Assembly (NCBI RefSeq): GCF_039543225.1 | Contig: NZ_BAABJI010000001.1 | Location: 1,205,193-1,269,192 of the forward strand | From: Mucilaginibacter defluvii | GTDB lineage: Bacteria; Bacteroidota; Bacteroidia; Sphingobacteriales; Sphingobacteriaceae | Length of the DNA: 64,000 nucleotides | Direction of reading: 5' to 3' | Shown: positions 42,472 to 51,985 of the stretch, piece by piece | Layout: each line of letters begins with the position of its first letter | How positions within the stretch are numbered: position 1 is the stretch's first letter | Program-made: the position numbers and the translations under genes | Notes under the pieces: generated by a model | Database searches by the model: none | What the model saw: only the letters and a program-made list of their open reading frames with translations | What the model was told of the DNA's origin: nothing

Positions 42472-43374
42472 CTAATTTTCCAGTTGTTTTTTATAACTCT
42501 TCAGGGCGCTCAAAATAGCGTTTACAATATCGTTCTGTCCTTCGTCTGATGTAAGGTAATCTTCCTCATCCGGATTATTGATAAACCCGGTTTCAACAAG
42601 TACAGATGGCATAGCCGTATGATCGAGCACCAAAACCACCTGTTCCTTCACACCATGACTTTCGCGATTGTAAGTCCCGGTAAGTTCACTGTCTATTAAA
42701 CTCGCAAAGCGTATACTTTGTTTACGATATTTATCTCTAAATGTGTTTAGCATGATAACCGACGCCGGGTTATCCGGATCGTACCCTGCGTAGTTGTCCT
42801 TATAGTTCTTTTCCGTAAAGATAACCGCGTTCTCACGTAACGCCTCTTCCTGCGCACCCACACGTCTCGATCCGTATACCAGTATCATGGCGCCTTTACC
42901 GCTGCGGTTGGCAACTGTGCTGGTTTTATAAATAGGTATGCTTTTGCCTTTGCGCTTGCGGTAACCCACCACCTCGGTAACCTTGCGGTTAGCCAGGGAG
43001 TTGCAATGCAATGATATGAATAGCTGCCCTTTGGCATCGTTAGCAATGTCAGCCCGCTTGTGTAATTCCACAAAGGTGTCGTTTTTACGCGTCATGATGG
43101 TGTTAACGCCGGGCAAATCGCGCTCTATGGCTTTTTGCAATTTAAGGGCTAGCGCAAGCGTAACGGTCTTTTCGTTGGTGTTTGGCCCGAAAGCGCCTGG
43201 GTCCTTACCGCCGTGGCCGGCATCAATAACTACTGTACGCAGCCTGAAGCCTTCAGGCGCCTGCACCGAGTCGGCTGTTTGCTGTTCAAGCGCTTTTGCC
43301 GGTCGGGCTAATAATAAAGAACTGATTAATATTGAGAAAGTATAAACGTATTTCCTTAAAAATGCTGTCATCAT
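42472..43374 (-). CDS. N-acetylmuramoyl-L-alanine amidase (copy 1)
   Basis: This 300-residue protein has a signal peptide ending near PAKA and an Amidase_3 zinc domain: VIDAGHGGKDPGA, a LFISLHCNS segment, and VLVETGFINNPDEEDYL. These carry the zinc His/Glu residues and the catalytic Glu. It cleaves the bond between muramic acid and the peptide stem of peptidoglycan in the periplasm. It is a close tandem paralogue of the next amidase (43417-44274), with the same length and motifs but a different insertion in the central region. Confidence 0.92.
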   Translation of the reverse strand: MMTAFLRKYVYTFSILISSLLLARPAKALEQQTADSVQAPEGFRLRTVVIDAGHGGKDPGAFGPNTNEKTVTLALALKLQKAIERDLPGVNTIMTRKNDTFVELHKRADIANDAKGQLFISLHCNSLANRKVTEVVGYRKRKGKSIPIYKTSTVANRSGKGAMILVYGSRRVGAQEEALRENAVIFTEKNYKDNYAGYDPDNPASVIMLNTFRDKYRKQSIRFASLIDSELTGTYNRESHGVKEQVVLVLDHTAMPSVLVETGFINNPDEEDYLTSDEGQNDIVNAILSALKSYKKQLEN

Positions 43375-43416
43375 TTGCAGTTAACGGACTAAACTTAATT
43401 TTATTGGCAATAAACA

Positions 43417-44274
43417 CTAAGCTTCCACTTCGGTTTTAAGAGTTTTTAAAGCGCGTACAATTGTAGCTACAATCTGGTTCTGGCCTTGTTCAGAATTTAA
43501 ATAATCTTCCTCATCCGGATTATTGATGTAGCCGGTTTCAACAAGCACTGCCGGCATGGCGCTGTGGCATAGTACCAGTACGCCCTGTTCGCGTATACCC
43601 TCGCTTCGGCGGCCGTCGTTCTCAATAAATTCCTGGTTTAAAATACTGGCAAACCTTACGCTTTGTTTACGGTATTTGCGTTTGTATTCATTCATCAGTA
43701 TCATGGCGGCCGGGTCATTCGGGTCAATAACAGCATCCATTTCTTCCTCGTCGTTCAGGCGGGTTTCTTTAATAGCTTTTTCTTCTTCTTTGGTGCGATG
43801 AAAACCATAAACCAATAACAATACCCCTTTGCCTGAGCGGTTGGCCACGCTGGTTTTTTTGCCTGAAGCTGAGCGTATAATCTTATTAGGCAGTGAGTTG
43901 CAGTGTATGGAGATAAAGATGTCGCCTTTGGCTTCGTTGGCTATATCCGAGCGTTTTTGCCACAAAATGTCATCATCGGTGGTGCGGGTCATCACTACTT
44001 TTACATCGCTCAATTCTTTTTCTATCGCCTTCTGCAATTTAAATGCAATTTGCAGCGTTACGTTTTTTTCGACAGAGTATTTGCCTGAAGCGCCGGTGCG
44101 AAAGCCGCCGTGTCCGGCATCAACAATAACAGTTTTTAGTTTAAATTTATTAGTTTGATTAACCGTATCTTTGGGCGCATTAAAATTGGATGCCCGCGAA
44201 GTTTTAAAACAAAAAAATGCAAGTGATATAAACAGTAACCGTAAACAATAATTCAATCTGTTCAGTGTTTTCAT
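43417..44274 (-). CDS. N-acetylmuramoyl-L-alanine amidase (copy 2)
   Basis: This is a second Amidase_3 enzyme of 285 residues, with start ATG 44274 (MKTLNRLNYCLRLLF). The longer frame to 44319 only adds residues ahead of the signal peptide. It shows VIVDAGHGGFRTGA, IFISIHCNSLPN and VLVETGYINNPDEEDYLN. A Glu-rich segment (KEEEKAIKETRLNDEEEM) inside the domain may form the regulatory helix found in AmiC-like enzymes. It is divergent from the lptD gene, with about 53 bp between the starts. Confidence 0.9.
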   Translation of the reverse strand: MKTLNRLNYCLRLLFISLAFFCFKTSRASNFNAPKDTVNQTNKFKLKTVIVDAGHGGFRTGASGKYSVEKNVTLQIAFKLQKAIEKELSDVKVVMTRTTDDDILWQKRSDIANEAKGDIFISIHCNSLPNKIIRSASGKKTSVANRSGKGVLLLVYGFHRTKEEEKAIKETRLNDEEEMDAVIDPNDPAAMILMNEYKRKYRKQSVRFASILNQEFIENDGRRSEGIREQGVLVLCHSAMPAVLVETGYINNPDEEDYLNSEQGQNQIVATIVRALKTLKTEVEA

Positions 44275-44327
44275 TATGTTTGAACGCTGGTTAACCATAT
44301 CTGCAAAAATACTATTCATTATTAATT

Positions 44328-47156
44328 TTGAAATTCGTTAAGCCTTTTTTTCTGCTTGCTATTATATTAACGGTAAATGCGGTGGCTGTTGCATACCGAA
44401 GCGGATATAAAAGTAGCTCAAAAGTTATAGCGCGCGATACGATTATAAAACTGGATAGTAACCGCGCTACCGACCGCCGCCTGATGAGAGGCCCTTTTGG
44501 TAAAAAAGCCGAACCACCCCGCGCTAAACAAACCGCCGCTGTAGCAAAAGACACCATCCCGAAAGATTCGTTGCGCCGGGATACAGCCATCCGTGATACC
44601 GGCCGCTCGGCAATGGTTTTGCCAACCGATACCGGCCGCCGGTCAGCCAATGGTTTGGAATCTGAAGTTAAGGCGCATGCTGAGGACAGCATAATCGTTG
44701 ATAACGAAAATAACCTGATGTACCTCTATGGCAAAGCCCGCGTAACGTATGAAGATGTTGAGCTTGATGCCGAATACATCCGCATTGACAAAAAGAACCA
44801 CCTGATATACGCCAGCGGCAGGCCGAGCCCAAAAACAGGCCGCTACATAGGCCGCCCCATTTTTCAGCAAAAAAACGACAAGCCTTCATATGCCGACTCA
44901 TTATTGTTTGATTATAAAACCAAAAAAGGAAAGATATTCAACCCCGCATCTGAGCAGGACGGAAATTTTATATCAGGCGGGCAGGCAAAAAAGCTGAATA
45001 ATGATGAGGTTGCTTACAAGAATGTAATTTACAGTACCTGTAACGAGCCGTTCCCGCATACGCACTTTGGTATCGTGATTACCAAGGGGATAGGCGAGAA
45101 GCATCGCATCATCTCCGGCCCGGCTTACCTGGAGATCGCTAATATACCTTTACCTTTAGGTGTTCCGTTCGGTTTTTTCCCGAAGCCGGAATCAAGGGCA
45201 TCCGGTGTTATATTTCCTACGTTTGGCGAGGATGCCCGTTTGGGTTTCTTTATGCGTAACCTGGGTTACTACATCGCGCTTAATGATTATATGGACATGA
45301 CCAGCAACGTGTCTATCTACTCGCGCGGATCGTATGAGTTAAGCACAGCGGCACGCTATTTAAAACGCTACAAGTACCAGGGTAATTTAACGCTGAGCTA
45401 CGGCTCGCACAATTACGGTTTGCCTGGCGATCCTGCAGCTAAGGACTTCAATATATCCTGGTCGCACAGCCAGGATGCTAACGCTCATCCCGGCAGTACC
45501 TTCAGTGCATCGGTTAACGCAGGTACCTCAAGCTTTTACCAAAACTCGCCGGCAGGACAAAACTATAGCCTTACGCAGTTAACACAAAACAACATGCGTT
45601 CAAGTATCGCTTACGGTAAAACTTGGGCCGGTACGCCGTTTAACTTAAACGTAAGCTTAGGCCATAGCCAGGATATCTCGCAGAAGCGTGTAACGCTCGA
45701 TCTGCCAACGGTATCGTTCAACATGTCAACCCTTAGTCCGTTTGATAGTAAGAACCGTATAGGCGAGCAAAAATGGTATCAGAAAATTACGGTAGGTTAT
45801 AGCTTGCAGGCGCAAAATAAGATCAATAATATTCCGGAGTCGCAGTTATTTACCAGCGAAACATTGAGCAAGCGTTTGCAAAACGGTATGCAGCATACTA
45901 TACCGGTGGCGTTGAGTTTGAATGTTCTTAAATACTTCCAGTTTAATACGTCGGCAAACTACACCGAGCGCTGGTACCTGCAATCCATCCGCAAACGTTA
46001 TGATCGTGATAACCCGAATGTAGCGCCGGGTACCGCAGTTGTTGATACCGTTGCAGGCTTTGCACGTGCCGGCGAGTATAATTTGAACGCCGGCTTCTCA
46101 ACGAAAGTTTACAGCCAGGCTAATTTTAAAGGCAAGATCAAAGCCATCAGGCACGTAATGACGCCGTCGTTAACGTTTAGCTACCGTCCGGATTTTTCTG
46201 ACCCGAGCTACGGTTACTACCGTACAATAGTAAGTGAGGCCTCTATACCTTACACCTATACCGCGCAAACTTATTCTATATTTGAGCAATCCGTTTATGG
46301 TGGACCGTCAGCAGGGCGTTCGGCGGGTTTGGGTTTAAATATTGATAACGTTATCGAGGCTAAGGTTAGGCCCAAAGCAACCGATACGTCTAACACCGAT
46401 AAAAAGATAGCCATTTTGCAGGGCTTTTCGGTATCAACCTTTTATAACTTCGCGGCTGACTCTATAAAACTTTCACCCATATCATTCTCCGGCCACACTG
46501 GTTTATTCGGCCAAAAGGTTAACATCAGTTTTAACGGCTCCCTTAACCCGTACGTGTTGCGCGTGCGCGATTCAATTACTAATGGCGCGGTTATTCGCTA
46601 TGCCCAGCCAACGGCGCGCTACACCTGGAAAGATGGTAAATTGCCGATGCTGACCAACCTGGGGTTATCCATGAGCGGTAGTCTGAATTCATCATCCTTT
46701 AGCCCTAAAAAACAGGCGCAGCCGAACACCTTGCAGGGGATGACTCCTGAACAATCGCGGCAATTATCGCTTATTAATAGCGACCCCGGTGCTTATATTG
46801 ACTTTACCGTACCCTGGAATATATCCTTCAGTTATAACTTTAATTACAGCAACACGGGTGTAGCTACCAACACTACTAACACCATGATGATTAGCGGCGA
46901 CGTAAGCATAACGCCTAAGTGGAAAATACAGTACTCAACCAACTTTGACTTTAATGCCATGAAACTGGCTGATGCCACATCGTTTGCCATATACCGCGAC
47001 CTGCATTGTTGGGATCTCTCGGTACAGTGGCTGCCGTTCGGTTATTATAAATCGTACAACGTTACCATTAAAGTTAAATCATCAATTTTACAGGACCTTA
47101 AACTAACTAAACGCAGCGATTATACCAGCAACAGGTATTACGGCGGCGGATTTTAA
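44328..47156 (+). CDS. lptD: LptD-like outer-membrane LPS assembly protein
   Basis: This 942-residue protein begins with a signal-like segment (MKFVKPFFLLAIILTVNAVA), a basic linker rich in Arg/Lys (about 45-105), then an OstA-like beta-domain (EDSIIVDNENNLMYLYGK, about 115-210) and a long C-terminal beta-barrel. It is annotated in Bacteroidota as a putative LPS assembly protein. TTG 44328 is the only start giving the signal. That TTG lies within a perfect TAATTTTG (44323-44330), so either transcription starts upstream or the true start differs. cinA follows after 1 bp. Confidence 0.85.
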   Translation: MKFVKPFFLLAIILTVNAVAVAYRSGYKSSSKVIARDTIIKLDSNRATDRRLMRGPFGKKAEPPRAKQTAAVAKDTIPKDSLRRDTAIRDTGRSAMVLPTDTGRRSANGLESEVKAHAEDSIIVDNENNLMYLYGKARVTYEDVELDAEYIRIDKKNHLIYASGRPSPKTGRYIGRPIFQQKNDKPSYADSLLFDYKTKKGKIFNPASEQDGNFISGGQAKKLNNDEVAYKNVIYSTCNEPFPHTHFGIVITKGIGEKHRIISGPAYLEIANIPLPLGVPFGFFPKPESRASGVIFPTFGEDARLGFFMRNLGYYIALNDYMDMTSNVSIYSRGSYELSTAARYLKRYKYQGNLTLSYGSHNYGLPGDPAAKDFNISWSHSQDANAHPGSTFSASVNAGTSSFYQNSPAGQNYSLTQLTQNNMRSSIAYGKTWAGTPFNLNVSLGHSQDISQKRVTLDLPTVSFNMSTLSPFDSKNRIGEQKWYQKITVGYSLQAQNKINNIPESQLFTSETLSKRLQNGMQHTIPVALSLNVLKYFQFNTSANYTERWYLQSIRKRYDRDNPNVAPGTAVVDTVAGFARAGEYNLNAGFSTKVYSQANFKGKIKAIRHVMTPSLTFSYRPDFSDPSYGYYRTIVSEASIPYTYTAQTYSIFEQSVYGGPSAGRSAGLGLNIDNVIEAKVRPKATDTSNTDKKIAILQGFSVSTFYNFAADSIKLSPISFSGHTGLFGQKVNISFNGSLNPYVLRVRDSITNGAVIRYAQPTARYTWKDGKLPMLTNLGLSMSGSLNSSSFSPKKQAQPNTLQGMTPEQSRQLSLINSDPGAYIDFTVPWNISFSYNFNYSNTGVATNTTNTMMISGDVSITPKWKIQYSTNFDFNAMKLADATSFAIYRDLHCWDLSVQWLPFGYYKSYNVTIKVKSSILQDLKLTKRSDYTSNRYYGGGF

Positions 47157-47157
47157 T

Positions 47158-48408
47158 ATGCTGGCAGAAATTATTACCATTGGCGACGAGATACTGATCG
47201 GGCAGATTGTTGACACCAATTCCGCCTGGATTGCGCAGCGCCTTAATGAAATCGGCGTGCGCGTAAAGCAAATATCATCCGTATCTGACGACCGCGAGCA
47301 TATCCTGAAAGCGTTTGCTGAAGCTGCCGGCCGTGCCGATATTATATTGATAACCGGCGGCCTTGGCCCCACGAAAGATGATATCACCAAAAAAACACTG
47401 GCCGAATATTTTAGCGTCGAACTGGTTGAAAGCGAAGTGGCTTTAAACAATGTGCTCGAGATTTTTAAGCGCTACAACCGCCCGCTGCTGGATACCAACC
47501 GTCAGCAGGCTCTGGTGCCCGCTAACTGCGAGGTGCTCAATAATAACAACGGCACCGCGCCGGGCATGTGGTTTAACCATAATGGCAAGGTTTACATGTC
47601 AATGCCCGGTGTGCCTTTCGAAATGATGTACATGATGGATGAGCAAGTGCTGCCAAAAATTAAGGCTACCTTTAAGCTATCAACCATCATACATAATACT
47701 ATACTAACGGTAGGCGAGGGCGAGTCATACCTTGCTGAACGCATTGCCGATATTGAAAATGAATTGCCTGCGCACATCAAACTGGCTTATCTGCCAAAAT
47801 TAGGACAGGTACGTTTACGCATAAGCGGATATAGCGATGGCGATGAAACGCTTTTACAGCAAGAGGTTGACGCTTTTACCAACCGCATTGCCGAACGTGT
47901 AAGCAATGTAGTGGCGGCGCATGAGGATATTCCGCTTGAAAAGGCCATCCTGAACCTGATGACCGAACGCGGCCTCACACTATCAACCGCCGAAAGCTGC
48001 ACCGGCGGGTTTATTTCGAGTTTGCTTACCCAACATGCCGGTTCATCAAAGGTATTTTTAGGCGGGGCGGTATCATACTCCAATCAGCTTAAGGAAAGTG
48101 TATTGGGCGTGAACGCCGAAACCATCCGGCAATTTGGCGCAGTAAGCGAGGAAACCGTTATAGAGATGGCTACGGGCGCGCTTAAAAACTTCGCGTCAGA
48201 CTATACCATTGCCGTTACCGGCATCGCGGGCCCTGATGGGGGTACGCCGGATAAGCCTGTCGGTACGGTTTGGGTAGCCGTGGTATCGGCCTCGAAGCAG
48301 CTGGTTAAGAAGTTTACCTTCAGGGGCAAGCGCCAGCAAAACATTGAACGCTCGGCCATAAGCGCCCTGGGCATGTTAAATACTTTACTTAACGATAAGG
48401 TAATTTAA
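47158..48408 (+). CDS. cinA: CinA-family protein (nicotinamide-nucleotide amidase-like)
   Basis: A 416-residue CinA protein. The N-terminal molybdopterin-binding-like domain (about 1-170) includes LITGGLGPTKDDITKKTL and the C-terminal CinA domain (about 255-410) shows LSTAESCTGGFISSLLT and AVTGIAGPDGGTPDKPVGTV. In several bacteria the C-terminal domain deamidates nicotinamide mononucleotide, and the N-terminal domain hydrolyses ADP-ribose. The arrangement is complete. It starts 2 bp after the lptD stop. Confidence 0.93.
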   Translation: MLAEIITIGDEILIGQIVDTNSAWIAQRLNEIGVRVKQISSVSDDREHILKAFAEAAGRADIILITGGLGPTKDDITKKTLAEYFSVELVESEVALNNVLEIFKRYNRPLLDTNRQQALVPANCEVLNNNNGTAPGMWFNHNGKVYMSMPGVPFEMMYMMDEQVLPKIKATFKLSTIIHNTILTVGEGESYLAERIADIENELPAHIKLAYLPKLGQVRLRISGYSDGDETLLQQEVDAFTNRIAERVSNVVAAHEDIPLEKAILNLMTERGLTLSTAESCTGGFISSLLTQHAGSSKVFLGGAVSYSNQLKESVLGVNAETIRQFGAVSEETVIEMATGALKNFASDYTIAVTGIAGPDGGTPDKPVGTVWVAVVSASKQLVKKFTFRGKRQQNIERSAISALGMLNTLLNDKVI

Positions 48409-48452
48409 TCGCAGATTTAGTTATTTTTGACCGATCAACTGTTACATGATAT

Positions 48453-49838
48453 ATGGCTAAATTTCAGTTATTGCTACCTAAAATGGGCGAAAGTGTTGCC
48501 GAAGCGACTATTGTAAAGTGGGTAAAGAAACCTGGCGATACCATAGAAGCTGATGACACCATAGCCGAGATTGCTACAGACAAGGTAGACTCCGAAATTC
48601 CATCCCCCGTAAGCGGTAAACTTATTGAAATATTATTTAACGAGGATGACGTGGTAGAGGTGGGAAAAGTTATTGCCGTAATAGAAGTTGAGGGCGAAGA
48701 AGTGGTTGAAGAACCGCAGCAGCCTGCAGAACAGGTTCAGGCTCCGGAAGCTACACCTATAGCTGAACCTAAGGCAGCCCAACCCATAGAAAATACAAAC
48801 GAAAAATACGACATACCCGGTACAGAGCAACTTGCTCAACGCGAAGTTCACGTGGCTGCATCTGTATCATCATCGGTACGTTTTTACTCGCCACTGGTGC
48901 GCAACATCGCGGTAGCCGAAGGCATAAGCAATGAGGAACTGGACAGCATTCCTGGCACTGGGGCTGATGGCCGCTTGACCAAGGACGACCTGATGATATA
49001 CCTGGAAAGCCGAGGCAAAAGGGGTAATCAGCCGGCTCAACAACAGCGTGCAGCGCAGCCGCAGGCTATTTCTCAACCGCCTTCCAAACCGGTTTATAAC
49101 TCGCCGGTAAGCACAATATCATCTTCAGGTAACGAGGAGATTATCGAGATGGATAGGATGCGCAAGCTTATTGCCGATCACATGGTGATGAGCAAGCAGG
49201 TATCGCCGCATGTAAGCTCATTTGTTGAGGCTGACGTTACCAACCTGGTAATGTGGCGCGATCGAGTAAAAAACAGTTTTGAGCAGCGCGAGAACGAAAA
49301 AATAACCTTTACTCCGATATTTGTTGAAGCCGTAGTAAAAGCCATCAAGGATTTTCCGCTTATTAACGTATCGGTAAAAAATACCCAGATCATCCGTAAA
49401 AAGGATATTAACATCAGCATGGCAACCGCATTACCAAGCGGAAACCTGATCACCCCCGTTATAAAAAATGCCGATCAGCTTAACCTTGCCGGCCTTACCC
49501 GTGCGGTTAATGATCTGGCTAATCGCGCCCGTAACAACAAGCTTAGTCCGGATGATATTAAGGATGGTACCTTTACCATTACTAACATTGGTACATTTGG
49601 TAATATTATGGGTACGCCTATTATTAACCAGCCGCAGGTAGCTATCTTGGCCATTGGCGCCATTAAGAAGAAACCGGCCGTTATTGAAACCCCGCAGGGA
49701 GACATGATCGCCATCAGGCAAATGATGTACCTTTCACTATCATACGATCACCGTGTGGTTGATGGTATGCTGGGCGGCTCGTTCCTGAAACGTATTGCCG
49801 ATTACCTGGAAAACTGGGACGTTAAACGCGAGATATAA
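48453..49838 (+). CDS. Lipoyl-bearing 2-oxo acid dehydrogenase E2 acyltransferase
   Basis: This 461-residue E2 subunit has a lipoyl domain with Lys44 (EIATDKVDSE), a Pro/Glu/Gln-rich linker, a peripheral subunit-binding domain near 142-180 (VRNIAVAEGISNEELDSI), and a catalytic domain from about 225 ending in the SYDHRVVDGMLGG motif with the active His and Asp. It transfers acyl groups from lipoate to CoA in a pyruvate- or branched-chain-type complex. The exact complex cannot be decided because E1 and E3 are elsewhere. Confidence 0.9.
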   Translation: MAKFQLLLPKMGESVAEATIVKWVKKPGDTIEADDTIAEIATDKVDSEIPSPVSGKLIEILFNEDDVVEVGKVIAVIEVEGEEVVEEPQQPAEQVQAPEATPIAEPKAAQPIENTNEKYDIPGTEQLAQREVHVAASVSSSVRFYSPLVRNIAVAEGISNEELDSIPGTGADGRLTKDDLMIYLESRGKRGNQPAQQQRAAQPQAISQPPSKPVYNSPVSTISSSGNEEIIEMDRMRKLIADHMVMSKQVSPHVSSFVEADVTNLVMWRDRVKNSFEQRENEKITFTPIFVEAVVKAIKDFPLINVSVKNTQIIRKKDINISMATALPSGNLITPVIKNADQLNLAGLTRAVNDLANRARNNKLSPDDIKDGTFTITNIGTFGNIMGTPIINQPQVAILAIGAIKKKPAVIETPQGDMIAIRQMMYLSLSYDHRVVDGMLGGSFLKRIADYLENWDVKREI

Positions 49839-49841
49839 CGT

Positions 49842-50768
49842 TTAACGCCGGGCAAAAGGCAGGCGGTAACGCATATCATGATCCTCGCCGGTTTTATTGG
49901 TAAAGCGTGCTTCGCCCATCACTCGCAGGGCTTCTTCATCGCAGCCATGGCCAAGGCCTTTTACTACGCTCAGGTTTTTGGGTTTGCCGTCTTTATCAAC
50001 TGTGAGTTCAACAGTAACCCAGCCGCTTACGTGTTCCTGCGAGGCGTTCTCCGGATACTTTATCTTAGCATACAGCGCTTTCTCACCGCCTATTAATTCA
50101 ACCGGCGACTCTTCACGCTGTTCATAGCTATAATACAAACTGTCGGGATTAGGATTACCTTTTTGTGTAGGAACTTTGTATTTAATATTCCATTGCTGCA
50201 AATATATTTCCAGGGGCGGAAATCCGACTTTTTTGCGGCGTACGTTAACATTGGCCTCATCAACGATAGGATATAATTTCACAGTGTTGCCCATTTGCCA
50301 GAGTTGGGTTCCATACACTTGTTTTTCATTCAGCCCGGTTTTAACGCGGTCTATCAGCAGGGCAAGCGATTGCTTAGGCAACTCGCCTTTTTCGGCAGCC
50401 TTGGTTAAAAGCGGCAGGTATTTACGCTGGATTTCGGCATTGCTATGTTGTATCACCATAAAAGCCAGCGAAGCGTTTTCTTTGCCAACAAGTGATTTGC
50501 CCGGGTAACCGTATTTATCAATTATGGCCGTTACCCTGCTCGTATTCTCGACATCGGCTTTGCCTTGCAGGCGCATCAGCGAATCAGTTGCCGGCGAATC
50601 CCAGCCATATTTTTCGGCGGCTGTTTTCGTGGCCAGGCGATAGTACTGATCGGCGCTGTAAATATCTTTAAGTTCAGCAATGAGTTTTTTATTAAGATGT
50701 TGGGCATTGCCTGTTGCCGCAGAAAACATTAGCGCGGTTGTAGTAAATAGTGATAATTTGCGGTTCAT
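49842..50768 (-). CDS. TonB C-terminal domain protein
   Basis: This 308-residue protein has an N-terminal signal-like segment (LFTTTALMFSAATGNAQ) and a C-terminal TonB-like domain (about 225-300, YPENASQEHVSGWVTVELTV and LSVVKGLGHGCDEEALRV). The middle part has no clear family. Unlike classical TonB, it seems to lack a Pro-rich linker and a true cytoplasmic anchor, so it may be a periplasmic energy-transfer-like protein. Convergent with the E2 gene with only 3 bp between stops. Confidence 0.8.
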   Translation of the reverse strand: MNRKLSLFTTTALMFSAATGNAQHLNKKLIAELKDIYSADQYYRLATKTAAEKYGWDSPATDSLMRLQGKADVENTSRVTAIIDKYGYPGKSLVGKENASLAFMVIQHSNAEIQRKYLPLLTKAAEKGELPKQSLALLIDRVKTGLNEKQVYGTQLWQMGNTVKLYPIVDEANVNVRRKKVGFPPLEIYLQQWNIKYKVPTQKGNPNPDSLYYSYEQREESPVELIGGEKALYAKIKYPENASQEHVSGWVTVELTVDKDGKPKNLSVVKGLGHGCDEEALRVMGEARFTNKTGEDHDMRYRLPFARR

Positions 50769-50897
50769 GTTAATTAGATGGCTTTGTTGATAAAAAGTTA
50801 CGCAGTTAAGTTATCATTAATAAACCATAGGGCTTAAATTTGGTCAGTGTATCATTTATAGCTTTTAAGGCGTTAGCTGAAAACAAATCTTAACACA

Positions 50898-51539
50898 ATG
50901 AGGTCAATATCAGTAAATAAACCTATACTTTTATTTGTAATATCAGCTTTTATATTGTCATCGTGCAGTAGTATCAAAAAAACGCAGCGCCCGGTTTATG
51001 GAAACAACGGCGGGGTTATTGTGCAGCCCACTGGCCCGACAGTAAAACGCATGGGGCCTTATGTAATGGAAAAGCCGGATAAAGATGACGTAGAGAAGTA
51101 CTCCGCTATTATGAACGTAAAGAAGAGCGATATAAAAAATGGCAGGCTGTATAGTTTTTTAAATGATTGGATGGGTACTCCCTACAAATATGGCGGTTTG
51201 GAAAAGGATGGTGTGGACTGTTCGGGATTTGTGTATCGTCTGCAGCAAGAGGTATATGATATTGAGAACATGCCCCGCTCAACCAATTTACAGATCAACT
51301 TTATAAAGCGTAAATACGAGGAAGAACTAAAGGAAGGCGACCTGGTCTTCTTTGATTTTGACGGCAGGCAGTTCAGCCACGTAGGGGTGTACCTGCAAAA
51401 CGGCTATGTAGTACATGCCAGTACCCGCAAGGGTGTAATGATCATCAAGCTTAAAGACCCATACATGTATAAGTACTTTTCGCGCGGCGGGTCTGTTTTA
51501 GTAGAGCGCGAAGGTGAGGCGGAAAGCAGCGGAAGGTAA
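50898..51539 (+). CDS. NlpC/P60 (C40) peptidoglycan peptidase lipoprotein
   Basis: The 213-residue product has a lipoprotein signal (LSSCSSIKK, Cys near 23) and an NlpC/P60 domain at about 90-205. Catalytic Cys108 lies in GVDCSGFVYR, and the His is in FSHVGVYLQNG; HAST later may supply the third polar residue. Such enzymes cut peptide stems of peptidoglycan at the outer membrane or in the periplasm. A 23-bp gap separates it from a small membrane protein gene. Confidence 0.92.
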   Translation: MRSISVNKPILLFVISAFILSSCSSIKKTQRPVYGNNGGVIVQPTGPTVKRMGPYVMEKPDKDDVEKYSAIMNVKKSDIKNGRLYSFLNDWMGTPYKYGGLEKDGVDCSGFVYRLQQEVYDIENMPRSTNLQINFIKRKYEEELKEGDLVFFDFDGRQFSHVGVYLQNGYVVHASTRKGVMIIKLKDPYMYKYFSRGGSVLVEREGEAESSGR

Positions 51540-51549
51540 GCTTATTTGT

Positions 51550-51557
51550 TACCTTTG
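51550..51557 (+). promoter_or_regulatory. Perfect -7 element ahead of the small membrane protein
   Basis: TACCTTTG fits TAnnTTTG exactly and lies 5 bases before the ATG at 51563, giving an almost leaderless transcript. No clear -33 box is visible 19-20 bp upstream. Confidence 0.5.
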
Positions 51558-51562
51558 CCGTT

Positions 51563-51685
51563 ATGCAAAAACCTAAAGAAGATTACTCATTTTGGACGCA
51601 GTATAAACGTTTCGCCACTACGGAGATCATGCTGTACGTGATCATGATCGTCGGGATCATTGTAGGGACCGCTATCTTTTCGTAA
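51563..51685 (+). CDS. Small single-pass membrane protein of 40 residues
   Basis: An unbroken short frame from ATG to TAA encodes 40 residues. A charged N-terminal half (MQKPKEDYSFWTQYKRFATT) is followed by a hydrophobic helix (IMLYVIMIVGIIVGTAIFS). It fits the size and layout of bacterial small membrane proteins and has a perfect -7 element just before the ATG. I cannot assign a function. Its position directly between a cell-wall peptidase and a nuclease gene, with 1 bp to the following gene, suggests co-transcription. Similar short proteins are common near C40 peptidase genes only as a guess. Confidence 0.65.
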   Translation: MQKPKEDYSFWTQYKRFATTEIMLYVIMIVGIIVGTAIFS

Positions 51686-51686
51686 A

Positions 51687-51977
51687 GTGTTTCACCAATA
51701 CTTCGTTTATATCATCCGATGTAATGATGGCTCGTATTATACCGGTGTAACCAATGATATTGACCGTCGTTTTCAGGAACATCAGCAGGGCATTATTGTG
51801 CATTGTTACACATTTAAACGGCGGCCATTGGTGTTGGTTTTCCATGAGCCGTTTGGCGACATTAACCAGGCCATAGCTTTTGAGAAGCAAGTGAAAGGGT
51901 GGCGCAGGGCTAAAAAGGAAGCGCTGATAGCCCGGCGATGGGATTTATTGCCGGAACTTTCAAGAACAGCTAAATAG
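51687..51977 (+). CDS. GIY-YIG nuclease-family protein
   Basis: This 96-residue protein is a stand-alone GIY-YIG domain: FVYIIRCNDGSYYTGVTND with the paired Tyr-rich strands, and DIDRRFQEHQQG. The later FEKQVKGWRRAKKEALIA is typical of the short UvrC-related group. The start is GTG at 51687. Similar small nucleases are frequent and often lie near repeats; here a seven-unit repeat array begins right after the stop, which may be a coincidence or a hint at a link to repeat spread. Confidence 0.85.
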   Translation: MFHQYFVYIIRCNDGSYYTGVTNDIDRRFQEHQQGIIVHCYTFKRRPLVLVFHEPFGDINQAIAFEKQVKGWRRAKKEALIARRWDLLPELSRTAK

Positions 51978-51985
51978 TCCGTTTA

